Numbered from the stretch's first letter, positions 23,916 through 36,705 are shown. The stretch is 64,000 nucleotides of DNA from Trichopria drosophilae (GCA_030407085.1 CM059585.1:96380501-96444500); one strand, 5' to 3'. The notes: generated by a model from the sequence alone, not told the origin. Program-made: numbers and translations.

Positions 23916-24052
23916 GTTATCTCAGTCCGTTTCCACTGGCACTTACATACCTTTATGCATATTATACATCTTTTTGCGAATGGCATCGTTCGTAATCGCT
24001 AACTTTGTAATCGTGCCAGGCGTCTTAATGTCTTTTATATCCTATTTTACTG
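23076..24052. other. Spacer with a TTA microsatellite
   Basis: No gene recognised. A pure (ttattatta)n tract covers about 23880-23913, and a shorter tta-rich stretch lies at 23645-23690. Confidence 0.55.
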
Positions 24053-24054
24053 TA

Positions 24055-25000
24055 GGGGAAGAGCTCCGGTTGTGGGTATCCTTTGGTTTTTAATGAATAA
24101 TTTTTGACAATATTTATATTATGCAGATATATGTGTATCAGTGGAAAGCTAGATACCTTAACTAACTCCTGTAAAAGAATTAAATTGATTCCTTGTAAAA
24201 GAAGAATTTTATCATACATTTAGTGAAGTGACGATTTTTTACACAAAAAATATTTGTACCCGGTTGTGGGCATCCTTGAAAAATCTGGTGAAAATGGAAA
24301 AATATGAAAGAAAACCACCAGAAATAATAAGAAAATAAAAATTTATTTACTTTAAAGCCTCGGCTGACAAAAAGAACACAACACATTTTCACATTAGTCA
24401 TTCACTAATCTTTCAAATCAGAATCACAATTCGTGCATGTTCAGCGCACTTCAAATGCACCTCTCGACAACATTCATTGTATTCAATTCATTAATAATTC
24501 ATCAAAGTAATATAAGAACGTTAGGTCAATGTAAACAACGATAGCGCTACGTTTCTGAACCAAACAAGCATTAAATGAGAGAAAACAAGGGTGCCCACCA
24601 CCGATTACATGAAAGTGTCCATAACCGGAAATGGCAGTGATTATTTAAAACGCCAATAAATTATGTGATTAAAAAATGTTTATTAAAATCGACATCAAAT
24701 CACAAAATATAATGATCACACTGTACAAAAAATTAAATACTTACCGCTTTGAAATAATTCATAATGATTTATATCACTTTGAAAACGGTATACCATTACT
24801 TTTCTGTTTATTTATTTCAGCTCAGTTTTATTATGCTCGCTGCTACGACGGAAATATATATTATTCTTACGGTTTTACACGAAAGCTGCGTAATGTCAAC
24901 ACAAGTTTTACAATACTCAGTTCAGTGCCGTATTCTTCTTGACCCAATTTGCGAGGAGGTGCCCACAACCGGGCAGTGCCCATAACCGGCGCACTTCCCC
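24055..25000. mobile_element. 946-bp TA-flanked inverted-repeat element
   Basis: Left end TA|GGGGAAGAGCTCCGGTTGTG; right end reversed TA|GGGGAAGTGCGCCGGTTATG, with TA at 24053-24054 and 25001-25002. The ccggttgtgggcac phrase is repeated inside (24260, 24960). The interior is AT-rich with no transposase. Open stretches on either strand look random. Confidence 0.8.
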
Positions 25001-25002
25001 TA

Positions 25003-25470
25003 TTTAAGTTTATAATAATCTTTTTATTTATTAGTATATAAGTCTAAGAAATAGGTAAGTTATTTTGAATGATCTGTGCAATGGTTGGCAAAAGAGGTTT
25101 CCCCGCAAGCCATAATAAAAATAATTGAATTGAATTGAAATTATTTCAATATTCACAAGATTCCTAAATTTTGGGCAGCAAAGCATCTTGAAATGAGAAC
25201 GGATCCTCCACCAGTTTTTATAGGTGAAGTAAATTCGTCGACTTAACCGCAGAGATATTGCGAATCTCGTACATTTCGTAATTTTTATGTCATTTGTGAC
25301 CAGGTAGAAAAAGACTCACAAACCTTTTTTTTCGAATTTTAGTTGAAACACCTGAATTTGCTTATTTGAACCCGATATATTAATAAAATAATTAATAATT
25401 TGTTTACTTTCAATCCCTCACACTAATAATGTAATATACCCCTATTTTAAACTGCAATACTTTAATAGTA
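25003..25470. other. Spacer, nothing recognised
   Basis: AT-rich, no coding or structural signal that I can support. Confidence 0.4.
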
Positions 25471-25474
25471 TATT

Positions 25475-25790
25475 ATGCAACAAGTGCGCAAAGTGCATTT
25501 TACTTAGTGCATAGTCGACGATGAGTGAGACGCTGTCGCGCGAGTGAGATGAAGTTGGGCATGCGTTGCTTACGATATTTTATGCAATTCTACATTGTGC
25601 AGCGTGTTAATTTGCGCCGGAAAATTTCAATGCGCAAAGAAAATTTTGCCGCAAATGTGCGAAAGCTGTACGCAAAGTAATATTACCGCACGCAGTAATA
25701 TTTACTTTGCGCACTGCTTAGGCACTAGTGCGGTAAAATTTACTTTGCGCGTCGAATTTTAGTACGCAAAGTCACACTTTACACACAGAA
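25475..25790. repeat. Cluster of TGCGCAAAGT motifs
   Basis: tgcgcaaagt, tacgcaaagt and inverses (actttgcgca) occur about ten times in 300 bases and form small palindromes, as at 25660-25750. Organisation is like the GTGCGTAAA cluster at 15.7-16.4 kb, but the core differs. Confidence 0.6.
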
Positions 25791-25834
25791 TTGCATAAAT
25801 ATATAAAACTATCGGCGAATGAAGACAATTATAA

Positions 25835-27890
25835 CTAGATGCCTTCGACCCGGGTGCCTACAATTTTGGCTAAATTCGTATTGCAGTTCCCTGACGAAAG
25901 GCTGATGCTTCCGGGAATATTCCCATTTTAACACTGCCAGGAAAGAAGGCGGCAGAGGGTAGTTTTAGCATCGTTAGGTTCGAGTAGTCTCTATACATAT
26001 ATTATAACAATATCTTGTTCCTTAAATAGGGTGAATATGCCAATGAATGGACGGTTAAGCATTTTTCACACTTTGATCGATTGTAACTTTTGAATTCTTT
26101 GATGAAAATTTAATTATGATACCACCATTAGAATCGCTAGACTTTGCTCTTTATGACCGTGTAGTTCAACCTTTGATTTTATTTAATTATTAACCTCGTC
26201 TTCATACGTTTGTAAAAAAATCCGCCAAACAAATGGGACGTTTTCAGTACCAGTTTTGGATCGCTTTAAAACTTTGCTTTGATTTTACAAAATAATAAAC
26301 ACTGGAAGATCAATAGTACTGTAAATATTGATTTGAATGTTCAAAGTACATAAAAATATGTATTTTGTTCGATGTTGTGCATCATACATTCATAAGAAAT
26401 AAAAATATGTAGAAAATCGTCCATTCATTGGCATATTCACCCTATATTAAAATTGAAAATGAGCATTTTCAAAACTTCAACCCCGACCGCAGGTCAGCCG
26501 AAGCACTGAAAAATGAGCACGTCTTGTTGACACTGATGCTTAAAAAAACGCGGTTTAGTCGAGTTTTTGACAGGTCGGGTTGCAGGAAATAAATTTTTTA
26601 TATGTGGGATACTTCGGTTTCCGTTCATGCGATCGAGTACAATAATACGTTTTTCTTCACGCCCTGGACATATTTTTTTATGCGCCCCCCCCCCCCCCGT
26701 GATACCCGCCTCACTCCCCTGCTTCCTCTGCGTCTCTGTTTTTCATGTAAACGTATATAATATACATACATATGCATTGTATATGTGTATGTACAATTTA
26801 TGTTAATTTCATGTTAATTTGCTTTTTGCGGCATTATCGTTGATTTTACGAAGAACTGAATACAACTTTTTTTGTAGAGAATTCGATGTTCTATATTTTT
26901 TGTTTGAAACATTTTTTTGTACGATTTGTATTTTTTGTTAAAAAATGGAAAAAACGTGTTTTTTGAGCGTTTTTTTGTTAAACCTCCCCATAATCTAGTA
27001 TGCATTGTCTCCAAAAACTAATCAGATCTAAGTTTGGCCAAGAGAAACCCAAATCCGTTTGTATTTTTTAAATTCGTCCTGCCAGTCGCGAGATATCGCG
27101 TATACAATATTTAGCCCACGGACGGACGTACAACCTACCGGACACCAATTTTTTTATTGTTGCTTTGGGTTCCTTAGGGCCTGAAACGTCGACATTTGAT
27201 GAAAAACTATAGGGTAATTTTTTGGCGGGAACTGACCAAATTCAATACTTCGCCAGACCTATGGTCTGGGTCGAAGTAATATAGGGTGAATATGCCAATC
27301 AATGGACGACTACCAATGAATGGACGATTTTTTACATATTTCTATTTCTTATGAATGTATGGTGCACAACATGCAACAAAATACATATTTTTATGTTCTT
27401 TGAACATTCAAAACAATATTTACAGTACTATTGATCTTCCAGTGTTTATTATTTTGTAAAATCAAAGCAAAGTTTTAAAGTTTTATTCATTGGGGTTTAG
27501 CGGATTTTTTTACAAACGTTTGAAGACGAGGTTAATAATTAAATAAAATCAAAGGTTGAACTACACGGTCATAAAGAGCAGAGTCTTACGATTCTAATGG
27601 TGGTATCGTAATTAAATTTTCATAAAAGAATTCAAAAGTTACAATCGATCAAAATGTGAAAAATGCTTAACCGTCCATTCATTGGCATATTCACCCTATT
27701 TAAGGAACAAGATATTGTTACAATATATGTATAGAAACTACTCGAACCTAACGATGCTAGAACTACCCTCTGCCGCCTTCTTTCCTGGCAGTGTTAAAAT
27801 GGGAATATTCCCGGAAGCATCAGCCTTTCGTCAGGGAACTGCAATACGAATTTACCCAAAATTGTAGGCACCCGGGTCGAAGGCATCTAG
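25835..27890. mobile_element. Complete ~2.06-kb palindromic element
   Basis: The left end reads CTAGATGCCTTCGACCCGGG and the right end is its exact inverse. The inverted arms include gcttccgggaatattccca, gccaggaaagaaggcggcag, the gggtgaatatgcca segment (left end 26029, right end reversed 27690), and a second inner inverted pair. The core has no gene. A ~190-base insertion near 26620-26820 contains a run of 16 C (26682-26697). No sure target duplication is seen. Related copies lie at 6.0-7.2, 47.4-48.6, 50.4-50.8 and 50.9-51.8 kb. Confidence 0.8.
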
Positions 27891-30690
27891 TTTGTCTATT
27901 TACAATCGTATACAATGAAACACACCAACATGGTCTCGTTATCCACTTTTATATCAGTCACTATGTATGATGCGTGGCACTATAAATATACAATTTGACA
28001 ATTCGGTAAAATGTCTTTACTGTGTAACCGGTTTTTTTTCTTGTTTTTTGACTTGTATTGGATCGAATCGTCGGGAGTACAACATGTTCTTTTCTCTGCT
28101 GTTTTTTAATTGTTCATCTTTATATTGGGTTTGTGGTTATAATTCCTCCGTTTTATTGTAAAAATTTTCTATTCCTGTAAAATAATGTACTATGTTTTGA
28201 TAAATATACAATTTTTGTAGTCTCTGAAGATGACATCATGTGATGTCGAAACGTCAGAAGAAAAAGAATCATCTTAATTTAATGAGGATGACTTAATATT
28301 TCATGACTCGGATCGTGGATAAATTCAAAGTATCCAATAATTAATTTACCGAGTATTAGATTCTTAGTTGTGAGTTTATTTTCTACAACGATTTATGTTC
28401 CATTTATAAGTTTGTTGTTATGCCATGCTATTGATGTTTTTCGTTATACTAGCTTTGTATTCAAACTTAGAGATCTCATACGGAAGAACGTCAGAAAATA
28501 TGTGTTCCATTTTCGAAATATATTCTGACATATTCATGGTTACTGTGATGTAATCTTTATCGACACTGATAAAAAGATGTAAGGATTTTGGTTTTTAAAA
28601 TCTGTCATGATTTTACTTAGTTGTGATTATCGTTTTTATTTATGATCAATTCCGAGGAATTACATTTTTTAATGGCATTCTTGACGGAGGATGTTTTTTT
28701 CATCATATAAAATTAACTGAACTTCCCGAAAATTTTATTAGATTTAAAAAAAAATTCAACAGTGAAAAATTACATACAATTATTTTCAAAAACACATGCA
28801 TTTTTCAAATTGTTTTTTGGGATTTCTGAATTTTAAAAAGTGAACAAGGTTTCAGCGCATTCTTCGATCAATTTTAGGAATTTTTTGTTCAGCAACCTTT
28901 TCTTTCTGAAAGTCTAGCATTTTCAAATACAAAATTCTTGAATCTTTTTCTGATTTTGTCGTGTTTTAGCCGCCATTTTGGATACTTACAGCTTTATTTT
29001 AAACTAATATGCACAATTTAAAGTTCCAGTCTCGAGGATACGATTTCTTTACTTCAAAAAAGAATTCTGAAATTATTTCAATGTGAAAAAAAACAATTTT
29101 AAAAGTACATTTTTTTTGGAAATAATCAAATATACGTTTTCATGGTTAGATTTTTTTGAAAAATGTAATAAAATATTCTGAAAATTCAGTTTATTTTACG
29201 TCAAGCGATTGCTTGGATATCTTAAAGAAACTTTTTATTACACAAAATACAATCGTTGACAACTGTAATAAACATATCCGGGCATATCTCTTGAACTTTT
29301 AATTTTCGTGAGGGTGAGTGGTTTAAGTCCTATCCCATGATATATTTCATACAATAATACAATAAAATATAAGTTAGTATGTTTAATTAGAGGAACACCG
29401 TACGTTAAAGTCGGTTTTATATCATTTAATATCAGTTCCAAATCCGTCAAATATTGCTGCTACAGTAGTGAAGATATCAAATTTATTTTCAATTAAACTG
29501 CTATAACTTTTCAAGTAACGGAATAATGGCATGAACATTTTTTACATCTTATAATAGGAGGCAAATATTCTAAGAAATAAATGAGCATTTTTCCAGGTTG
29601 AAAATAGCTATTTAAGGGGTTTCTAGAGTCATCACCCGATAAGGTAATAATCTACATTAAAAAAAGTAGTGAATCAAATTTTCAAAATTCGGGCGCAATT
29701 CTAACCACTTTATATGATCTCATTTTTAGTAGCTCGTATAAAGAGGTTAGAATTACCTTTATTTGGGCTTTAGCACAAATGTTAAAAAATCGATTCAATC
29801 ATTTTTAATTTACTGTTTTAAACCTAGATTACTACCTCTTCGGATGATGTTTTTAGACTCCCATAATAAAACTTGGAAAAATGTAATTCTAAAATTTTTT
29901 TATTAGCGATAATAAATAATGAGTAAAACACTGTATTTCTCGTAACAAGTACCTTATCTTTGAATATAAAAACTATAAGATATATAATATAAGTACACCT
30001 GCATCGATCATTAGGCTATTGTTTAGTTTCAACTTTGACTTTATTCAACTTTATTCAAAAACGAGTTACGCCAACTCTTTCTTACCCTTGAATGCTGTAA
30101 AAGCCAAATAAATATGCCCCATTAGTGTACCACTAAAATAATTTTTGTTGATTTTGAACAGTGAAAAGTTAAAAGTTGGGTAGAATTACTCATATACAAT
30201 TAAAATGAAAAATAATGTGGATTATTTTTCGCGACAGGATTTCAGCCAATCAGAGCGCGATATTCAAAGGGTTCTATGGTCATTTGTTTAAAATTATACT
30301 GGAAATTCCTGGCAGCTCCTGGAAATTGCATTCGAAAATTGCATACTCGCTACTCATTTGTTAAAACTTCTAAATTCATATATTCGTCTCTCCTATTGCT
30401 CAGCTGTAACCTCAAATACCGGTCACAAAAAATAATCCGCCAATACCTCTCGACTTTCAAAATTAATCGCAATATTTCCCTCTAACTTTCCTGCGAACAA
30501 ATAAATATCTTAAGTTTTGACTTGACATATTCACTTGTTTGCACCAAAGCTATCGGGAAATATTCCGATAATTTTGAAGGTCTCGGGATATTACAACTGA
30601 AAATTGAACAAATTTTGATATTTTATTTGTACAAATAAATGTAATATTAAAACCTTAAATATTATGAAAATTATGTTTATATTATTAAAG
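27891..30690. other. 2.8 kb without a recognised gene
   Basis: AT-rich DNA. The only notable pieces are a small structured motif at 28222-28258 and a phrase at 29270-29310 (gggcatatctcttgaacttt) related to the ends of the element at 31.0-32.3 kb. Confidence 0.5.
28222..28258 (+). other. Hammerhead-like motif
   Basis: CTGAAGAT is followed by a perfect 6-bp hairpin (gacatc-atgt-gatgtc) and then GAAACGTC. This is the layout of the hammerhead core (CTGATGA, stem II, GAAA) with one core base changed. Similar motifs are known in Penelope-like retroelements. No retroelement protein is seen beside it. Confidence 0.4.
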
Positions 30691-30854
30691 GACCGGGATA
30701 GCGCGAACGCAGTCCCGACTAACAAAAATAATACGCCCGAGATATCCACATTAGGGATATTCGCAGGGGTCAGCTCGATCTTAGTGCAATGAAAGAGCCT
30801 CGCCCCGGAGGAACTGCCTTTTTGATCACAGTAGCCTCTGCGCCAGGTAAGTAT
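30691..30854 (-). ncRNA. U1: U1 spliceosomal snRNA, copy 1
   Basis: On the minus strand the RNA starts ATACTTACCTGGCG, whose ACUUACCUG pairs with 5' splice sites. It is exactly 164 nt, the usual U1 length. Stem-loop II has the U1A-binding ATTGCAC. The ATATCCCTAATGTGGATAT hairpin is stem-loop III, and the Sm site is ATTATTTTTG. A GC-rich final hairpin (gtcgggactgcgttcgcg...) follows. The stem I loop reads GATCAAAAAGG where the U1-70K site is normally GAUCAYGAAG. About 100 bases upstream (to about 30955) are shared with copy 2, so each copy probably has its own promoter. Confidence 0.93.
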
Positions 30855-30955
30855 GCTTTCTCGTCCCTCCGCCTCGAACTTGTAGGAAACGAAAACCCAT
30901 TTTACTTTTGAAAATGGTGATTTCCCCTTCCTAACCTGCTAGCTAATGACGCCAC
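30855..30955 (-). promoter_or_regulatory. Conserved upstream region of U1 copy 1
   Basis: Sequence upstream of the RNA start is shared with 52112-52205, including cgcctcgaacttgtaggaaa and gaaaacccattttactt. snRNA promoters of insects place their proximal element about 40-60 bases upstream, where acccattttactt falls. I did not identify a consensus proximal element, so function is inference. Confidence 0.5.
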
Positions 30956-31042
30956 CCCACGATAAGTTCGGGTACTAATCGCTCCGCCTATCTACAACAT
31001 TCTAATCGGACGCTTCAAATCAGCGTGCTTGGCATATACGTC

Positions 31043-32348
31043 ATATGGGCAAATCTCTGGAACTTTTAAATTTCAGCCTCTCAATGAATTTTTTTTTTAA
31101 ACTTCAAGCACAACATTGGCGTTGGGTATATGTATTCATATCTACATAAGAAGTAAAAATGTACGCTCGTGCATCCTTTTTACTCAACGGCATTAAAACT
31201 TTGCGGTACAATGTCCAAAATATTGACCACCGGGATGAGCTTGAAATTTTGATTTTTTGAAAGGTTAATAATTAAATAACGCATTTCCGCCCAATTTTTA
31301 AAAAATATCACTTATGTGAGAGTTGAAGATGTATATAACATTGCATTTTAAGCAATATTTATTTAATATTTTGTTTTACAATTTATTTTGGTTTACATAT
31401 ATATATGATTCATTTTTGCCCGGGTTATCACTTATACATAGACTCGAAATGCATATTTTGTTTTACAATAGCTCTAATTTGAAACACAGTGCTTAAACTA
31501 GTATAATAAAGAATTGTTTTTCTTTAAATACATAAAGAACACCAAATTTTATCTGAATAAACATACTTTTAGTTTCTGACCAGAATGTTACTAAGCTTAC
31601 AGTGTTTAATTCATCGTTAAATTACGACTTTATAAATAGTTCTTTCAATAACTTTGAAAATATGTAAAATATAAGAATGCCGCGCCCTTTACATACTTAT
31701 ATAAGGTATTTACTTACCAGCACACCGAACAACAACTTGATATTGGCGATATTTTGAATGTGCCACGAAAAATAGTCAATTTTCTGAAATTGGCACGTTT
31801 TTGGAATGTATGTTTACACTTGTATAACATCAACAGTTTAAGGCGCACACAAATGAGTAAAGTGTCAAAAACTTTATTATTGTGTCCTTTAATAACCAAA
31901 AACAATAAATATTCGATTTCTAAGACGGCGCGGATAATAAATAAACAAGTTTAAATAAGTTTAGAATTTACGAAATTCAAGGGACGGGTACTGTAGGCTC
32001 ACTCTATACAATTAAATGTGTGGCACATATAATTCATATGAATATATTGCTTTATGAGATGTTTGCCTCCATTTCGCGCTAAAAACACAAGGTTAACTCA
32101 CGCGGCGCAAATACAATACTCATAAGAGTAAAAAAAAACATGCAAGGGACGCATTAAATTTCATTATTTTTTTATCTATAAATAATTATAGAGCGTCTCT
32201 GTAACGTCGGGCGACTTCGAAATTCATCAAGCTTTTTATTTATGATATCTTGATGTATAAAAAAAATATAGCATTTGTGTGAAAGCAATGACGTTCAAGT
32301 AGTGTCACAGGACTCCACAGTTTAAAAGTTCTAGAGATTTGCCCATAT
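31043..32348. mobile_element. ~1.3-kb element with ATATGGGCAAATCTCT ends
   Basis: Left end atatgggcaaatctctggaa, right end reversed atatgggcaaatctctagaa; both run into cttttaaa. The interior has no protein I recognise. Related end phrases occur at 29270, 45745 and 49800. No clear target duplication is seen. Confidence 0.65.
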
Positions 32349-32688
32349 ATGTATATATGACACTTAGCGCATTAACGCCGACTATTTTTCTCATCGTCAT
32401 TTCATTTCTAAATGATATTTGATAGATATGAAAACTTTTTTAACTTCCTAAAGGACAGGGTATTTAATAAAAGTAACGATAAATGCTACATAAATGACAG
32501 TCTTGCTATTATGATTAAAATAGAAATTATAAAATTCGCGGCAATCAAGAAAATAATAAACATAGTGAATTATTTACCGATTGTAAGTGAGAGGAATTAT
32601 GTATGGAATATTATGAAATCTCAAGTACAAATAAAATAGGATTTTAGCTAGCGAAAAGTATTTGGTGATTTAAAAAAATGGTGGTGAA
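32349..32688. other. Short spacer, nothing recognised
   Basis: AT-rich. A 75-codon frame (32412-32639) is Ile/Lys/Asn-rich and has no recognisable feature. Confidence 0.4.
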
Positions 32689-33610
32689 GGGGAGATTGGG
32701 GTAGACTGTGCACACTGTTCCACTCAAGATTTCACAAAACCTGATGTGCCCCGAAAAATCCAATATTTTTGTATAATATTAAGGTTATCATTGCCAATAA
32801 AAAGAAAGGTAAAAATACCGGGGTCCGTGGTAGTGAGTAATAGATAAATACGAGTTTTGAGGTATCTAAGTAACCTTTTTGTGTCAATTTCCGTTTGTCA
32901 TAAATTTATATATATATTTCTTCTGTATCTTTAGTAAGGCATCAACTGAATAATAGAATAATCAAAGATAATAATCGAATTAAAATATTAACCTAAAAAT
33001 ATTGAATTTCTTAAAATTTAATGAAAATTGTAAAAATTATTATGCGGGGATCATTGTGACATTGTGGGGCAGTGTGTGACATAACCTACAGATTGCATTA
33101 TTTAGCAAAATATTGTTTTCAACACTTGTAGCTTGTATAGATTGGAATTAAATACATAATGTAACAAAAATGTTCGCTGTGATAAAAATAAGTGAATTTG
33201 TAACGAATAAGTAAGTATATAAGATAAAAAATTCGTTACTATTATTTTGATCAAGATTTTATAAATATAAAATTAATAATAAAATATAATTGTAAAAATT
33301 ATTATAATAAAATCATAATGTGGTAAGAAAAATTATTTTCCTGCTTTACATCAATACGTCACAATGTACCCCACAGTATAAATTACTACCTGTCACGCCT
33401 GACCCCACGTATGGGGCAGACTGTGACAAAACCAAATGTTTTAAAAATGAATATTTTGATTGAAATACGTTATTTTTGTATGCATATCTTTATTTTATCA
33501 ACTTATGTAATCGCACTACCGATTAGTGTTATAAAAATGAGCATTTACAGATTATAATATATTTTAAATTGACTTTGAAAAAAAGTGTCACAGTCTGCCC
33601 CACTCTCTCC
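32689..33610. mobile_element. ~920-bp inverted-repeat element, GGGGCAGACTGTG ends
   Basis: Left ggggagattggggtagactg, right reversed ggagagagtggggcagactg. Inside, the phrase ggggcagtgtgtgac / atggggcagactgtgac recurs in both orientations. TA follows the right end only. No coding content. Confidence 0.7.
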
Positions 33611-34288
33611 TATTATTCCTGGTAGATACTGAAACCGCAATTATTGCCGAATATAATAAAATGCCGAAGAATTGTGCAACTTTGAGGAAAACATGCATTA
33701 AGTAAAGGAATACAAAATAGGCTAATTCTTAGTCAGGAAAAATATGCATTATGCCCGATTGTACAAAATTATATAATTATTGTGCAAGGAAGGTATTGAA
33801 GTAGTCGTAGACATAACCTAAACATCACTTAGCACTTCAATGTGAACATATATACATATAATCCTAGAATATTTTTCGCTTGAAATGTAAGTTTTCGATA
33901 CAAGTGCAAAAACATTTTTTCTACGGGTGTTGTGGGTCGTGCTGAAACCGAGATTCGCATTCATATTCATCCAAGAAACATTTTTGTACATTAGTCGAAC
34001 AATATTTTTGTTGCAATGGGTGCAACATGCGCCAGAAAAAATTGAAAATGCGTAAGTATGCAAGTATTCTAAACATGTGCTAATTTTGCTCCTATATAAC
34101 TTTTTTCCTATACGGTTTTCAAAAACGGAGAAAATAGCCATATTCTACATAATATTCTCTAAAAAATGGTACATAAGTACGAAATGTTCGAAAAGTACTT
34201 ATCAAAGTGAGTATTCGCCATGTTAAGTAAGCTTGAAAAACAATTACAAATATGTACGTATCAGAAATATGATCTGATATACCATATA
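33611..34288. other. Spacer, no supported gene
   Basis: A 107-codon frame on the minus strand (33818-34141) is the only open stretch. It shows no domain, signal peptide or splice context, so I do not call it a gene. Confidence 0.4.
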
Positions 34289-35168
34289 CAGGGTGATCGG
34301 CCAACCATTACCCAGCGGCTAACTGTAGATTGTACAGATAATTCTGAGCAACTTTTTCCTCTGAAAAAATTTCCGGGAAGGTAGAGTTTTTAAGTTATTC
34401 AACACTAAAATTTAGGGGGAAAAATCACTTTTTTTGAAATATCTCGGCTCTGTATGAAGGTATCTTAACGAACCGAAGCTCATTTTAAAGATATTTTCAA
34501 GCTACATAAGTTGTATCTGTTAATTTTTGACCTGCAATGAATATTTCTCTTGTTATAGCCATAAAAACGGGGGTAAATACCGATTTTTCAGGTTTTTCGC
34601 GTCTAACTCGTTTGGACACATAGCTATCGAAACTCACACTGGAAAAAGTTGTAGTATTTGTACTCGTTTTCATAACATTTTGTTATTAATATCGATTTAT
34701 TTGTCCAACTGTATTTTGTCAACTTTACGAGGCTCTTGTAGGGTTCAGTTTTAATTTAATCGCATCGTATTAGAGGGCAAAAAATTTTTGTTTTTTCTAG
34801 GCCTACAACTTTTTTCTGTGTGATATTTCGGTAACTATGTGTCGAAACGAGTTAAACGCGAAAATCCTGAAAAATCGGCATTTATCCCGTTTTTATGGCT
34901 ATAACAAGAGAGATATTCATTATAGATCAAAAACCAATAGAGACAATTTGTAGAGCTTTAAAATATCTTTAAAATGAGCTCCGGTTCGTTAAGGTACCTT
35001 CAAACCGAGTCGAGATATTTCAACAAATGTGATTTTTTCACCTAAATTTTAGTGTTGAATAACTTAAAAACTCTACCTTCAGGAACATTTTTTTAGAGGA
35101 AAAAGTTGTTCAGAATTATCTGTAGAATCTAGAGTTAGCCGCTGGGTAATCGTTGGCCGATCACCCTG
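34289..35168. mobile_element. 880-bp palindromic element, CAGGGTGATCGGCCAAC ends
   Basis: Both ends read CAGGGTGATCGGCCAACSATT when oriented. The arms stay complementary for over 350 bases (for example ctcttgttatagccataaaa and its inverse near 34880). TATA is on each side (34285-34288, 35169-35172), which could be a 4-base or TA duplication. There is no transposase. Confidence 0.8.
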
Positions 35169-36635
35169 TATACCATAGAACACGATTCAGAAAACGTAGA
35201 GCACCATACAAAGTACAGTTATTACGAAAAAGAAGTAGCATACAATGTCGTTTAAAACTTCCGTCACAATTTAAAGAAGTAGAAATATTGCGAATCCCGT
35301 CCTAAATTTAACTTTGTATGGTGCAAAAACTATACAATGGTGCTTTATGTGTTTTCTAAATAATGTTCTGCAGTATTTTTTCGGCAGGGAACGCACATCT
35401 AATTCTTCTTGGTTAGTATTTTGGAGTTCACCAATATTCAATAGTGCCAGCATTTCTGTAATCTATTTCTATATGGAAGTAAAACTCTTAGATTCATGTT
35501 TATTGTTGCATAATTTATTATATGTGCAATCAACAGCGAAAAATGACACTTCTTAATCAAACTTGATTTCAAACTTGGGGCAGGTTACAATTAATTATGA
35601 AGATCCAATTCTGATGCAGGAAGATGTTATGACAACCCCATTAGAAGACAATGGAGATATTCCAAATCTGCATTTAGACGACAGTCCAAGAAGTGCAAGC
35701 AGCTCTATCACTCTTAGAATCGCAATTTGCTGCATTAGACGCTGTAGCAGAGATACAAATTATGCTTGAGAAAGGAAGTACAGTAATTGAAGTTGTCAAC
35801 AGTAATTAAAAAATTGCTCTTTTATACCTACCCAACAAACGAGTTCGTGTGCAAAAATTTCGACTTCCATTCGATTTGTTTCCACTTTCGAATGAAATTC
35901 ATCAAATTTTAATACGAAATTAGTCGTTTTCAAATGTTTTCATACGCACAATAAATTTCGAATATTTTTCGTATTATCGATGTCATACGTTACATTCGGT
36001 TATATGCGTCAATATACGATACTTCCGAAACACGGGTAATAATTTTTCATTCGAAATGATACGTTGTTTGTTAGATTGCTTAACGTGAATGATATTTCAT
36101 ACGATTTCAATTAAACTCAGAAGAAGCACTATCAAAAACGCTCCAATTTCTCTCGGATATTAATTTCTTGAATCTGATTTACAGTGTACTTATTGTATGT
36201 ATTTATCCGTATTGAAATTTAGCTTCGTAGTTGCTTAATTCAGCAAAATTGCTCAAAATATGTATGAAATAAATGTGGATTGCAGAAGGGCATATATCAA
36301 ACGCAGCGAAATGTTTACAACCCTTAACTTACTTTGTTTACATTTCACGGTTGTTATTCGTTTCATTGCATGCGATTTTCGAAAAATTATACCATGCTAT
36401 TAAATTTGAAGACAATAATCAGTATCTCGTGAATATGTCTGGTGTGGATCGCCCTTCTACGATCTTTTTTCCCGTCCATTTATAATTATGTTTTTTTTTC
36501 TGCCGCTAGTGACCGTAGAATTAGATTACATTATATTAAGCATTTCAAGAAAATTATGCAGAAAACCCTATGTGCCTTGCTTATAAGCATATAAATTCCC
36601 GTAATTGAGAAAAATGTTAACGAAAATAATAACAA
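35169..36635. other. Spacer with one coding-like remnant
   Basis: Apart from the remnant at 35563-35815, I see no gene. 35830-36110 is rich in ttcg/cgaa phrases (tacgaaatt, ttcgtattat) of unknown meaning. Confidence 0.4.
35563..35815 (+). pseudogene. Possible degraded protein-coding fragment
   Basis: One frame reads an acidic stretch (NYEDPILMQEDVMTT, then LEDNGDIPNLHLDD). After a frame change near 35700 another frame continues with a helix-like SQFAALDAVAEIQIMLEKG and ends in VVNSN-stop at 35807. The amino-acid make-up looks coding rather than random. I do not recognise the family; a transposon protein tail is one possibility. Confidence 0.35.
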
Positions 36636-36639
36636 TAGC

Positions 36640-36705
36640 AGTGATGATGGTGATGATGATGATGATGACGACGAGGATGACGATCATGATTATGATGACT
36701 ATACT
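36640..36705. repeat. GAT microsatellite
   Basis: Imperfect (gat)n with gac and gag variants, ending catgattatgatgac. Confidence 0.85.

Noticed and set aside
33818..34141. 107-codon minus-strand frame
   Set aside because: No domain, signal peptide, splice context or promoter; length is possible by chance in 64 kb.
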